Of a stretch of DNA of 64,000 bases, positions 1 through 12,505 are shown piece after piece (the stretch's first letter is position 1; each line of letters begins with the position of its first letter). Origin of the DNA: Phoronis australis (lineage: Eukaryota; Phoronida; Phoronidae); NCBI GenBank assembly GCA_002633005.1, contig NMRA01000859.1, forward strand, positions 32,424-96,423, in the 5' to 3' direction. The notes under the pieces were generated by a model. It worked only from the letters and a program-made list of their open reading frames with translations. It was not told the origin of the DNA and ran no database searches. Position numbers and translations under genes: made by a program.

Positions 1-2089
1 TTCTTCGCTGTGATGTTATTTAAAGACAACAAAGAAAATGATTTCCAATGAAAGTTTATCAAGAAGACATGTAATAAGCTTCAATAGAATTGAAATGTCA
101 AGCCTCAGTTTTGTTAATTTATAAAAAGTTACTACACGACCACGGATACTTCTGCTGTCTGATGTGCAAAATGTGGTACTTCAACTTCCTTTTTAGGAAG
201 ATGTTGATGAGCAAACCGCAGAATATCACGTTTCATTCCTGCCGCCGGGACGTGTCACTATATGTGTTCTGATGAATCTCACGTTGCAAACATAAACCCT
301 GACAGAAAGCGTACATCAAAAGGTACTAAACCTAATCATAAGACCAAATTTCTCTCCTCAGAGCACATGAACTTGATGTCAACCTAGGGATTGGCCTATA
401 GTTGTATAATCGATGCCATAGATGAAACAGCTCCTGGGAACTTTTATGTCTGCAAATGGGATCGACTATTATTATATCGAGGTCTCGCCTTGTCTCGTGC
501 ATGTTATTTGTCCCTTCCAGGAAACTGCTTCGTGTTTTTTTTTCATAAGGGAAAGTGGATGTCTAATTATTTTATTTCCTCTAGATATTATCATGATTGC
601 CGAGTTTGTGCTACGTGGAATTTCAATTAGTAGTTCACAGGCTGTAGACTTGGAAAATGTAAGTTTTACTTTCTGGCCGCTTTAGTCCTTACCGTGAAGT
701 AACAGGACCACGTATATGAACCGGACTTTAACACAAACAAAGAGTTAACTGGTGTCAGCCCTGTTAAATTGGCAGGAAACGAAAATCGACGTAGACTATT
801 AAAAATTAGACTCATAAAAGACATTCTATACCGTGATATGACTTTAAGAACGAGCCTATGAGTGTAAAACCCTGATCAGATTTTAGTTTTTTTGCCAGGT
901 AATTAGGGTAATATGCATTTTAAGCTACATTTAATGAACAGCCATACTATATTACTTAGATAAACTCGTTCTGTCTCTCAAAAAGGTTACTTTGTCAAGC
1001 ACTCGTTTGCATTGAACCAAACAACGTCTACACTCGCTATTTGTGACCGTGACCGGGTACGTATGCATCACTGGAAATTCAAAAACATTTTTAGCTCATG
1101 CTGTCTGGGCTAGGGGTCAACGTAAATACAGCGTTAACACGCGGCAGATATTAAGTACGTTGCCTTATCATTAGGTTCAGGTACACTCTATTTCACAGTA
1201 ATACGAAAGGTCAGTAGCACTTCTCATGTCATCGCTTAAAGATAATGAAACCAGTGTCATAACATTCAGTCATTCCCATTGATTGAAGTCTAGGAATCGA
1301 TCTCAGTTACTCTTACGAAGTATTACGACCACCGGCTTCGATTTGAAGAGTTGCAATTTATGTTCGAAGTACGTCTCGAAAATGATAGGTGCATCGCAAG
1401 CTCCGTTTCCAGAGATAAAAAGGAGACCATTATGTAGGCGATGTAAAGAACATTAATTATGATTGATAACGTACGGTACAGAAACATGAGTGTAAAATAA
1501 TAAATAAACATAAAATAATAATCCCCGGAAAGATGAACAGTAAAAGCCTAGCCGGTACTCAGGTAAGAGGAAACACCGGAAAAAGGGGTGGTAGTGGATG
1601 GAAAAAATGAAGGGAGATTATGCTCAAACGTAACTACTGTTAAAGGGAAGGAACGACAGGAAACATATGATTTCGGAGAACAAAGATTAACCCTAAGACA
1701 ACAGTGATAACCATGAGCCTATATGAGCCAGGAGGCACATGAGCACAGAATGCGTTTGCAAGTGATGGCGATGTGATCGATAAAGTTCCAATCAAGCATG
1801 CGCATTGATGCCCACACACGGAATTACGTGTGTCCAGGCACTCAATTCCACAGTTGTTCCCTACACTCCTGATCACTAACCTCCCGAAAGCACGATTCAA
1901 AACCATAAGTACTCAGTTAGTAAAATTACGACAGGATTTCGTTTACAGAATATGCTCATTGTTCCGTTTTCACCGATTTTTGCTTGTAAGGGGTGTTCTT
2001 TTTAGTGATTAAACCACTCTGAAAAGCTATATGCCTACATGGTGGACACTAGCACATGAAAGAACTGAGAATCCCATACCAAAAAAGCC

Positions 2090-2350
2090 CTCCTGCAAAC
2101 ACTTGCCGCAAGCTTGCCGCAAAGCTGCGGCAAGCTTGCTGCAAAAAGTTTCTGCAACATAGCCGCAAACATTGACGCAAGCTTGCGGCATGCTTGCCGC
2201 AAACATGCAGCAAACTTTTACCATGCAAATGAAGTTTGCCGCAAGCTTGCAGCAAACATCTCTATGTCCTTATATGGAACAGTTCCTGCAACCCAGCCGC
2301 ACACATTGCCGCAAGCTTGCCGCAAACATCTTCATGGGGTTATATAGAAG
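2090..2350. repeat. Imperfect tandem repeat built on GCAAGCTTGC palindromes
   Basis: Five CAAGCTTG cores occur within about 210 bp (near 2110, 2132, 2178, 2243, 2312), joined by GCCGCAAAC spacers. A longer unit of about 135 bp can be seen by comparing 2148-2180 with 2283-2315. Short overlapping reading frames on both strands are products of the repeat. Confidence 0.7.
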
Positions 2351-2399
2351 TTTCTGCGAACCACCAGAAAAAATATTGCTTCAAGCCTACAACATACTT

Positions 2400-4870
2400 G
2401 GCATAAATAACTTAATGCAAAAATGCCAGCTGACAAATACATAATTTTAATGCATGCCTGCTTGTTAAAGCAAGAAAATACACAATCAGCTGCACACTGG
2501 ATTTAACATGATAATTTTCAATCTGATGTATAATGACTAGAAATGAAGACAAAATCACATGACAATGAATAACAGAAACTATAAAAGGGTCTACAGTGGC
2601 AATTAGTAATAATACTTGTATTACAATCAAAATTGTTCTTGAGAGAACAACTTGAATGTATGCCAAGCTTTAATTACAATATACAGAGATGTTTTATTCT
2701 TAACGCACGACAAAATCTATAATAATTGCACCAACGATATTATTTACTTGACTAAACTAACAACAGCAACACAGAGCGTTGAAATGCACCCAACTGAGTT
2801 TTTATTAGCATTGAAAATGGCGCAAAATATGTCGAATGCCAGTGGAGAATCCATGAAACCTGACTTTCCCCGTGGAAAGGCATGCTTAGAACTGCATGTC
2901 GAGCATATTTAAGCATTTTATTTTAAATTACCTCATTACTTGTCAAGTGAAAAAATCATTCTTAACAATTATAAACATATTTATTTTTCCCATGTTCATC
3001 TAAAATACTTGAGAACTGTAGAATACTTCAACGATAACTATTTTTGCTTCCCAATATTGTTTCATGATACATCAATCTACTGAATGGGCTATCATTGAAC
3101 TTGTAGGCATATTATGAAATTTGCAATATTTCGATTATAGCGATATCATCCAATAACATCATTCATTTATCTAAGGCATCAACCATAAATTATACCTTTC
3201 TATTCTACAATATTACCATGGTGTTGAAAAGAACAACTATAGAGGTTATACCAAGTTATTACCATACTAGTGGACGTTCTTAACACAGTCTACTCCAGAC
3301 TAATCTGCATTACAGCAATCGGAGGTGTTCCATAGGGTTGATATGGGATGATCGCTAGTGTTTTCATCCATGCTTGTTCGAATCAACCTTGAGATGCTGT
3401 GTACGCCATTTGTTCCGGTGTTTTCAACTCAAACTTGTTGCCTCGTAACCTCTGCAGTGTCTCTGGCTTTCATCAAGTACATTATGTCACTCAATATTCA
3501 CAAACCTAAAATATGAATGTCATTTCACTTTCCACAAAAATAGCATTATTAGTCTCTCAATTACGTTTTAAGTCGAACTTTTGCTCTTCTGATCATGTAT
3601 GAACAGACAGTTAAACTTGTGTTCAATAGTTTGACTGCAGACTGAGAATGCGTATGACTGAAAGTGATGACAGTAAAAACACCTACCAGTAGTTACAATA
3701 TGCTAATCTTATTTTGTGCCCAATAGTTACCATGCATTTAACCAAAATAAAAATTTGTTGTTCCTGTTGTGAATCTAACAGTCAGAGAGCGATGTGAAAA
3801 TTGACACAAACCTAAGTTTTACTGTCTCAATTAAGTGATTATTTTGAAGGACTGGTTACATGTTACTTGACAATGTTTTGGAAACTAGTTGATTCTGGTC
3901 TCAACTCCAGTTAACTCATTTGAAATCTGTGCTGTACTTTTCCCTAACCATTATAACCTCCAATTTGGCTGAATCAGTAAGAATAATCAACTTCCTTTTG
4001 TTTGTAAGACCAAAACTACTAATTCATGAATGAAGTTTAAGTAATTTTACTTAACAATCACATCAATATAAATACAATTTTAAATTCAAAACTCACTTCA
4101 ATTATCCATGTAGTATCTAGGCTGTACCAAAACCGTTTGAATTTGGTTCAAATGAAAGTTTATAGGTCACTTCCCAGGCATGTAACCTTGACAACCACAT
4201 GCTTTCCTTGATAACAGTCCCACCAGATCAACATGTGGCTGGGCTAGCATAATTTAAATAAACAATCAACAGCCCTAGAGGCATTAAACATTAATGTATT
4301 TCAAGAGGCATTCCTTGAAAACTGTCCTAGCAGTTCAACATGTAGCTGGGCTAGTATGATTAAAGTGAACAATAACCCTAGAAACATAAAACAATAAAAT
4401 AAGGACACTGGTGAAATTAAATTTCCTATTTTTTCATAAATAATGTGGCAGTACCAAAAGAATCCCGAGTCATATCCAAGTCCGATAATATGTTGAAAAA
4501 TTGTGAGTCTTCACAACAATGCTAAATGTCCTTGAAAAATCAAAATGAGTAATTTTTGGCAATTATTTTTGTCCGAAATAGACAAAATTTTACTGTAGCT
4601 GCAGACTGGCAGCTACCACCTGATTATGAGATAATTTCAAATGTTGGAAAAGTACAAATTGCTCTAAATGCTAATACTTGCACATTTGGTAAAACTGGAT
4701 CATATATTTGTGTATGGTTTGTATGAATATTTATTGTGCTTGTTTACACAACATGCAGGTAACACTGCCTTTGTTGTTTTAAAGCAATTGCATTTAATAT
4801 TTTGCTGTACTGACTTTGACAGCAGTATGAAAACTTGTTAAGTATAGTGACTGAATAAAAAACAAAGAAC
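2400..4870. other. Non-coding stretch, nothing recognised
   Basis: AT-rich unique-looking DNA that fills the place of SDR exon 1 in the left duplicate. No frame on either strand resembles a protein I recognise. Two related phrases about 120 bp apart, around 4190-4250 and 4310-4380 (both with an ACATGT(G/A)GCTGGGCTAG core), hint at an old local duplication. Confidence 0.5.
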
Positions 4871-5856
4871 ANAAATCGGCACTCGAAACCATCCGTTCAT
4901 ACCTGAAAGTGAAATTATTCTCAAGGACACCACTGTTACCAAATCCCTCACTACAAGCAAAGCACTAAAATCTTAAGACAATAGCATTGTGTTTACCATA
5001 AACTTACATGAAGTACAAATGATGTGGCTAATTACATTTGAGAACAATAGAACATGGGTTTGGAAACAGCAAAAGGCCATACGAATGTTATGAGAAGATG
5101 GGAAAAACTTATTGTGCCAAACTATTTCACACTTTCATCTCAAAATTTTATCATTTTGACTTTGCACAACAGAAGCAATGCACCAATTAACTCAGATCTT
5201 TTAGGAAACTTTATTGTTACATTTCGCCTACTACAATCCTAAACTTACGACTCCATTTCAAAAATCAGTCACAGCAACTGATCGTTTATGTTTTAACATT
5301 CCAAAAAATCTTCAGTGAAAATAAATATCCTCTCCGCTAAAGACGATGGATACCCGTGGTCACTCATTTGCTAAACTTTCATTGTTACACGAACAAAACT
5401 GTACTAACTTTGCAATGGCTGAAGTTGCTTCTACAGACACTACATGTATGTCTAGCGTGAATAACCACATACAAATTGCACCATTATATAGATATACCAC
5501 TCATTTTTGCACACTTACTCGCACGCACACTCATACACGAGCACTCCTACAAGCACACGCACACGCAAACATATGCAAATGTAGTTAAGTAGCGACCCCT
5601 ACTGTGAAACAGCTTTCTGAGTTGAAGCATTGAATATATATCGTGACCAGATGGAAACGAAGAAATATATTTAAAGTGTCCTTTTACGATCATAAATGCA
5701 TCGTTTGATCACCGCATGACAACAGTAACGTTGTTCAAATGTTGTTCCCTGATGTCTGGACCGGCATTTATTCCTCACATACAAAAGCAGTCAACTGAAT
5801 ACAAATCTTGAATAGTCCATCACTCACCCGTAGAATGAACACTAGACCAGCCTCCC

Positions 5857-5984
5857 GTTCTGTAACGCTAGGACCTCGCTAAAAAGCAAGACTTCGCGAG
5901 ATTACGTGAGATATTGCCGTGCATTTTAAATTAGAACACGTGACTTTGACTAGGTTTTAGCTCGGTCCTAGCGTCCACTGAACG
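5857..5984. mobile_element. Short TIR element, GTTCAGTAACGCTAG family
   Basis: About 128 bp with inverted ends (GTTCTGTAACGCTAGGACC and GGTCCTAGCGTCCACTGAAC). It lies in reverse orientation to the copy at 55687-55840: even the outer bases (CCTCCC and GCACGCC) swap sides. No coding capacity; a MITE moved in trans (inference). Confidence 0.65.
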
Positions 5985-6136
5985 CACGCCAGTGCTCGCT
6001 TTGATGACATGCAGCCCGAAGTTCGTTTCAAAATTTTTCATGACTTCTAAACTATAAATTAATGAGTTTTTCCTATGTTCAATACCATTGGTTCACAAGT
6101 GTTCTATTTACTTCGTGAAATCAGTGCGTTTGCCAA

Positions 6137-6372
6137 CATAGGCGGATTTAGGGGGCAGGGAAGGAGGACCTCCCCCCCCTTGGTTACTGCAAAAAAAATA
6201 ATACGGCAGAAGGGTGAGGAAATATTGAGCTCATTACCTGTAATTGCGATGCAGCTCCCGTTGTTTTTCGGTGAAAGGTCCACTCTCTCAGAAATTCGAG
6301 CCCCTATTAGGCTGGATGCCCCGGCGAGACATAATGTTGGCCGCACTTTATGATATCCCAGATCCGCCACTG
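6137..6372. mobile_element. CAGTGGCGG-type MITE (hAT-like)
   Basis: Starts CATAGGCGGATTTAG and ends GATCCGCCACTG, close to inverted copies of each other. Flanked by GCCAA and GCCAT, a 5-bp target duplication with one mismatch. About 236 bp, the longest member in the window; the short frames through it are not genes. Confidence 0.6.
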
Positions 6373-6778
6373 GCCATCCTCACCAGTCAACAAATATCAA
6401 ACACGCGTTCAGATTACAACAGAGAAGAAACAGAAGACGGAATTGTTCGGCAAATGCCGGGCAAATTTGAACCACGAAACGCGCGTCCAGTGTTTTCAAT
6501 CGTCTGCCTGCGTTCCATACACCGCAATACTCAACGAATGTTTGAATAGTTACAAGAAAAATGTCAGAGATAAGAGTAATTTTATATAACGATGACAGCG
6601 GCACGACGTATAGGTCGTTGACCTCCGACCTCAGTTTTGATCTGGCTACCTACCTGGGTTACCCAGTCGCATTTGGCGAAATCAAATTTCATTTGGCGAC
6701 CTGAGATTATTACTTAGGCGCATTTAACCAGTTGGCATACAGCTAAGAATTAAGCATTGCATGTAGATGGACATTGGA

Positions 6779-6835
6779 CAGTGGCGGATTTACAGGGGAC
6801 CAAGAGGCCATCACGCAAGACTCCGTCAGATATCG
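6779..6835. mobile_element. CAGTGGCGG-type MITE, left end only
   Basis: CAGTGGCGGATTTACAGGGG matches the left terminus of the family at 44812 and 54488. No right terminus was found downstream, so it is truncated. Confidence 0.5.
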
Positions 6836-7479
6836 CCATTTATTACATGCGAAGCATAGGATGAATAAGCTTCCATAGCGAAATTCTTGCGTTTATGGAT
6901 CTCAATTCTGAACTGAGAGTCAAGCTAACACAGGTGTGATCACGTGCTTTGCTTGTAACACATGGAGATTTCTCGTGAAATCCTGCATTTTAACGAGTTT
7001 CTGTCGTGTACGGAACATAAAATCCTGTTAAGCTTATTTCCTGCTTTTGATCGCTTCGAGCTTCGGGTAACCCTAACAAATGTGCTCTCACCTACCTCGA
7101 ACGATTCACCTTCGCGGATATCTTAAGGATGACTTTTAGCGACCGCTGGCGCTGGATTGGCCAGGTTACTGCGAAAATCTATTCATGTGACTGGGTACAA
7201 AATGGAAACAACTTACTTACCGTTTCTGCAATACGGAAGCATTTTATTAGATTTCGCAGTTTAACCCAGAAACTGAAAGTGTAGTGTGAATAGGAAGTAC
7301 ATGCAAAAGTTGTTGTTATTGTTTGTTCATATAAAAACATTTAGCTAGCGTCTTAAATTCTTTCAAACACTTTTGAAGATGATAGTAATATTTCGTACAA
7401 GCTGATCCAGGCAATCGTGATACACATAGCGTATCAGAATGTCTAATAATGAACGGAGACGGATGCATAACCCTGTCTC

Positions 7480-7485
7480 TTTATT
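7480..7485 (-). terminator. Poly(A) signal of the SDR gene
   Basis: AATAAA on the minus strand, starting 19 nt after the stop codon. This is close for an animal 3' UTR but plausible, and no other candidate is as near. Confidence 0.5.
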
Positions 7486-9616
7486 CATCGAAAAGAGCAA
7501 TATTTAATCAAAACTGATGCCGGTTCCTTCAGGTCCCATCGCGGTGTAGCCCAAATCCACTAGGATGTTAGCAGCATTGATGTACATGGCATCTTTGCTA
7601 CATATAAAAGCGACGACAGAGGCTATCCCAGAGCTTGGTATGACCTTGTTGCCCATTTGAGAATATCCTCGTTTCTTTATGAATTCGTCTTCAGTTTTGT
7701 AGAGATCCAGAGGCTGGAAATAAAAATGTATCTTAAACGTTCCAGGAGCTGATTAAACCTACTTGTGCTGATGATTAAAGAATAAAGTAGAGAGCCATTC
7801 GTTGACACCGTCGTTTTGCACCATACAGTCATGTTGAAACATGGTTTCTTACAAAAAATAACTACGAAAACAGCGTGCTGTCCAGTAGTAACGAACCCAC
7901 AAAATTTGTATATAATTTGCCTAAGGAACAGTTACCTACAACAATAAGTACTCTAAATCATTATTTCCAAGGAAGGCAGGCTTACAGCCGCTCAATGAAA
8001 GGAATTACACAAAAAGAGTTACTTTCTAGACTGCTCATCTTATACAACCATAAAGACCGTATCCAGAGTTTCTGTATCCGTCAAGCAACGCACCTGTACT
8101 TACAATTCCTGTCCAAGTCCATCCTGGACTAACACAGTTGACTCTCACCCCTGAAGACGATATATCCAGCACCATGCATTTACTCAGCATCACCAGACCA
8201 GCCTTGGACGTATTATATGCCGAAAATGTTGGTATGGCATCCACAGCCGCAATACTCGTGATGTTAACGATAGAACTTTCAGGCCCACCTAACACGAATG
8301 AAAGGAAATGAAAATTAAAGCTACAAAGAACTTCTTCCTTTCAAATTACTGTAGGACAGAGCAGATTTTGCGACGGTTTTCATTTTTGAGGCATCTGTTG
8401 TGTCTGCTTCCACCGAAAAATATCAAACTCGTCATGAGGACGCTCGTGCTCCACTTAACATCTCAATGAAACGGACTGGGGCAGGCTGATACGAAAGATT
8501 TTGGCTAAAGATATACGAAATTCGATACTCTCCTTTCGGTTCGTACTTAGATTGCATAACATGTAGTCACTTCCCACTCGTACGGAAGAATACATGTCCA
8601 TTATGTGTTACAGGGTTCTGACTACTTCTTCGGAGTTTGGCTCAAACATCAGTGTTATCCTAGTCAGTCGCAGGGAGAGACGTATTCCACTCATGACGTC
8701 GCACATTTTTACTGATTACGTTGGGAGTTCACAAATCTTAAAATAACACGAGGACGGAAAGCGTGTAACCAAGGTGGTGGGGTTAAAATTCATTTCAAAG
8801 TGATAAGTACATAACGAACCTGGTTATGAATGGACGGGGCAGGACAAAGGCAAAATTGCTAAGTGAAAAGTATCAATGTAAAGAGATGACGCAGCAGCAA
8901 ATATTTTACAAAGCGCACATTAGAACACTTTTTAAAACATTTCAGTGTATATACAGTGTGCAATGATGATCAAAAACAAAATATTAAATCTTGAGTTTGA
9001 AGATGTCTAATAATCAAATTACGCATGTAATTTTCACAATATCCAGAGCCGTTTTGCGAACCAATGTGCGGACATCATGCTTCGCTTAAGACGTTTATCC
9101 TATACGCATGGTACGTGAATGAAACGTTTACCTTTCCCTCTCATTCACGTGTCATGCGTATGAGATTTTCGACAATCTTTGAATTACTGGATGGAGCGCG
9201 TGTGCTATGTACACCTGTCCTTTCTCACCGAGTGACATTAACTTTTTCTTTCAGAAGAAAGGCTTTATATCAATGGTATTTTTATTTTTAATTTGGTACA
9301 CACTTAGGGGGAAATGACGTGCAGTGTCTGCAGTGGTTGTCTGATTGTCCGTGGAAAACAGTTAATGTTACACTTTGATGATCGAATAAAACGTTCCGTT
9401 GCTTTTGTTTGAAGCATGGTAATCTTAGGTGTGTCAAAAACGCGAACATGCGTGGAATGCATCGTTTTAGTCCGTGCTTGTGGTTTAAGCAACCGCATGC
9501 CAAAAAGGCATTTCTCAATAAATGAAGCTACATGTATACTGTGACGCATTTCTCAACATCAACCAATCAGAACGAATATATATTATTTTCCAAAGGATTG
9601 GCATGTACAGGTTACA

Positions 9617-9748
9617 GTTCAGTAACGCTAGATAAGAACCTACGCTAGGACATCGCCAAAATCACGTGTTCACGTTTAAAATATATGGCAATGTCTCACG
9701 TAATCTCGCGAATTCTTAATTTTTAGCGAAATTCTAGCGTTACTGAAC
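9617..9748. mobile_element. Short TIR element with perfect 15-bp ends
   Basis: Begins GTTCAGTAACGCTAG and ends with its exact reverse complement, CTAGCGTTACTGAAC; 132 bp, no ORF. Lies in SDR intron 3. Same family as 5857-5984, 24226-24360 and 55687-55840, and the best preserved copy at the tips. Confidence 0.75.
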
Positions 9749-10379
9749 TCTATACCCAGATGTTACTTTTTTCTGTTAACCAATAGGAACGCGTGTTACA
9801 CGACCACTCCACAATGCTACCTCCCATAGCACTGGAAATATTGTACAGATGGCCTCACCAGCCGGTGCACTGAACTTTTTATAGCAAACGTCAACCAGAC
9901 TTACCACACATTCCAAATATCTTACTCTTCATGATGCAAGACCGATGAAATAAATAAAAGCACTCACCCTTCTTCAGATAGGGAATACAATCCTGCGCGA
10001 GAGACGCACAAGCCACGACATTAACGGACAGTGTCTTCTCCAAAAGTTCTTGTGACAAGCTTGTGAACTCCACTGTGACAAGATGACGAAAAAAAATGTT
10101 TTGAACAGCACATTACACACATACCTAGCCACGAACCAAATCTGTTCAGTGAGAATTTGTCCATTTTAAACTTAATTTTGAACATATATGCATTCTTTTG
10201 GATTAAGTACTGGCGCAAAATAATACAAACACCTGTGGGTACATGTAGGTGCAGGTAAGTGCTCTTTATAAACTCTTTAAATGCAGGACGCATTTGTCTA
10301 TCAGTAGCATGTCATTCTAAGGGCCCATGTCTTACAAGTGGACGCATTATGCTGTCATCCCCGTCCGTACGTCAACGCG

Positions 10380-11115
10380 TGCATGCATTATGCAATCAAC
10401 CCCGTCCGGCGTCTGGTGCTCTATCTCCAAAACCCTTTGATGTATGTTCACAAAATTTTGCACATATGTTTTTGTCATATAGAAGTAAATGGGACGGCAT
10501 GAGCAAACTTTCGGACGGATCCGACTACCGATGTGCCGCCCACTGGCAATTTTATTTTTTATGTTTTCATCTCTATCTTCAAAGGTCCTCGACGGATTTT
10601 CATAAAATTTGGCATATACATATACATACGCATCTATTAGTGAGATAACGCTATCTTCTCGTTTTCGGATGGATGCGAGGTATACTGCGCCTCCTAGTGG
10701 CCATTCTAACAGTGTTCGAGTCTGTTTTTTGTGAAAATTGACTATGTTCTTGCTATGAAGAGGACGGCTGACGATGATTTTCTGACGATTTCGATCACTG
10801 TGGAGCTTCCTGGTGGCAGTTTTATTTTGCCCATAGCTGTATATCCTAAACCCACCATCTTTGTAAAATCTAGCACTAAAGTGCATTTATATGAAGTTTC
10901 TAACGGACGACGACGACTTTCAGACGGATCCGACGAACGCTGTGTACCCTAATGTCAATTTCATTTTTTGCATTTTTTTGTTTCTCTGAAGCTCCTTGAC
11001 AGCGTTTTATGAAATTTGGCGAAACGCTTTGTATTACAGAAGTGACGGCATATTCTCGTTTTCGGATGTTTGCGACGCATTTTGCGCCATCTAGTGGCCA
11101 TTTTTATAACGCAAA
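10380..11115 (+). repeat. Interspersed CTAGTGGCC-core repeat, imperfect units
   Basis: Several imperfect units, each with a GC-richer core like GCGCCTCCTAGTGGCCAT, then a T-rich stretch, then GACGGATTTTCATAAAATTTGGC and TTCTCGTTTTCGGATG. Cores lie near 10530, 10690, 10945 and 11085. The same unit, also in plus orientation, occurs around 34850-35140, 37840-38030, 56700-57230 and 61110-61150. The apparent 179- and 129-codon frames here lie entirely in the repeat and are not supported as genes. Confidence 0.6.
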
Positions 11116-12505
11116 TAAACACCCCTGGAAGCACAACTTTTGTGACTCATTCGTGGTCGCATTTCAACGCTCCGCGTTGTTTTAAATGGCCATAAACTTT
11201 CCAAGCTGAAAACTGATTTGATTAAATTGGAACCTTAGCGCTTGTTCCTTATCTCTGTGATTTGTTGGTCAAATTAGTTAGAAACAGAGCATATAGCGAC
11301 AATGTGAATATGATGTAGGTTGCAAATTGCCAGATGTGTTTAAGAACGAGGCTAACGCCCCTCGGGCGATAATTCTTCAAAATCCACTCGGGCTCTAGAT
11401 AACGGGGTATAACGACTTCGCCATGTAATAATCTATATTTATGCACTGTGCTCCAAACAACTATTAGGAATTATTTTTAAAACGTACCTCTTTTTCATGG
11501 GAACTAATAAAATCAATGACGTTCATAAATTTTATGAAAAGTTGCATAAAACAAAAACAAACTCATACTTTAGAAAAATATAACAGAGTTTTGAAGACAT
11601 TTTCTTGAACATTTTGATAAATCAGTTAATGGTATTAAAGCCGTTTTTGTGGTGTGAACAGTCACGAACGTACCCCCTTTTGGCAATTTCACTAAAGACA
11701 TAGTCATGTGACCCAAAAATGGTACATTGACATAAACTCAAAAATCAAGTGCTACAAACTTTCTAGCTTCAGAAAATGTTAACTTTTTCTGAGTCAATAT
11801 CTTCAGTTTTCTAATTATTTGGTTGAATACAGATTTGTAGGCCTCTAAGTACCACTGAGTACCATCCTGTTTTCGACCGTTGAACCGCTTTTTCCTATTC
11901 GTCTTATAATAAGATTCGGAAGATTACTTTACTTCTGATAGTCGCATAGTTGCCTGAAGTGTTTCGAACCGGTTTTATGTAACCTTCTTAGATTGTGTTG
12001 AAAAAATTGTGCACAGCGTTTGTTAAATATTTGCGGAATAGGAACTGAATTTGCTGTGTAAATCATTCTCAATTGCGTCTTGCGAATATTATGTAGAGGA
12101 CGTGTGAACATGATGTTAATGTCGCAGTCATAGACATGATGATGTCCATGGTCGCAGCAGTATCGCGAGACATTGGCAAGGGAATTTCGAGCTACTTGGG
12201 TTCCAAAGTTGGCTAGCTCCGTGTAATTCCTGGAGTCATTGTGACTAATTTGCGTATTTTCTCACAAATAGGTGTCTGCAGCAAACCGCATCCCCACCTT
12301 ACGGCAAAAAGTGAATGTATTCACGCGACATTTGTTTGACTTTTAATACATTCTCAACGATACGTATCTATCCTGTTTTTTAAAAGATTGTAAACATTTC
12401 TTCTGTCGCTTTTACTTCCTTCCTAAAATCCACAAAGAAGGTAATCCTGGACGCCCAATTATAGCCAGAAACAAATGCCCTACTAAAAATAATTCTCAGT
12501 TTGCC

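Larger units (their letters stand above)
1..5600. repeat. Left copy of the SDR 5' segmental duplication
   Basis: Base 1 aligns with 14486. Blocks 1-480, about 1085-1150, 1880-2090 and 4873-5590 match, in order, 14486-14950, 15388-15455, 15455-15830 and 16448-17245. The left copy has about 730 bp extra (1150-1880) and about 2.8 kb (2090-4870) where the right copy has about 0.65 kb including SDR exon 1. I find no exon 1 equivalent in 2090-4870. Exon 2 of the right copy begins 29 bp before the homology meets this window's edge, so an exon 2 paralogue should lie just outside to the left. The paralogue here is probably 5' defective (inference). Confidence 0.8.

Noticed and set aside
2027-2444. Several overlapping 65-90 codon frames with Cys/Ala repeats on both strands
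   Set aside because: Products of the GCAAGCTTGC repeat cluster.
10347-10886. 179-codon minus-strand frame
   Set aside because: Entirely inside the interspersed CTAGTGGCC repeat, with no family resemblance.
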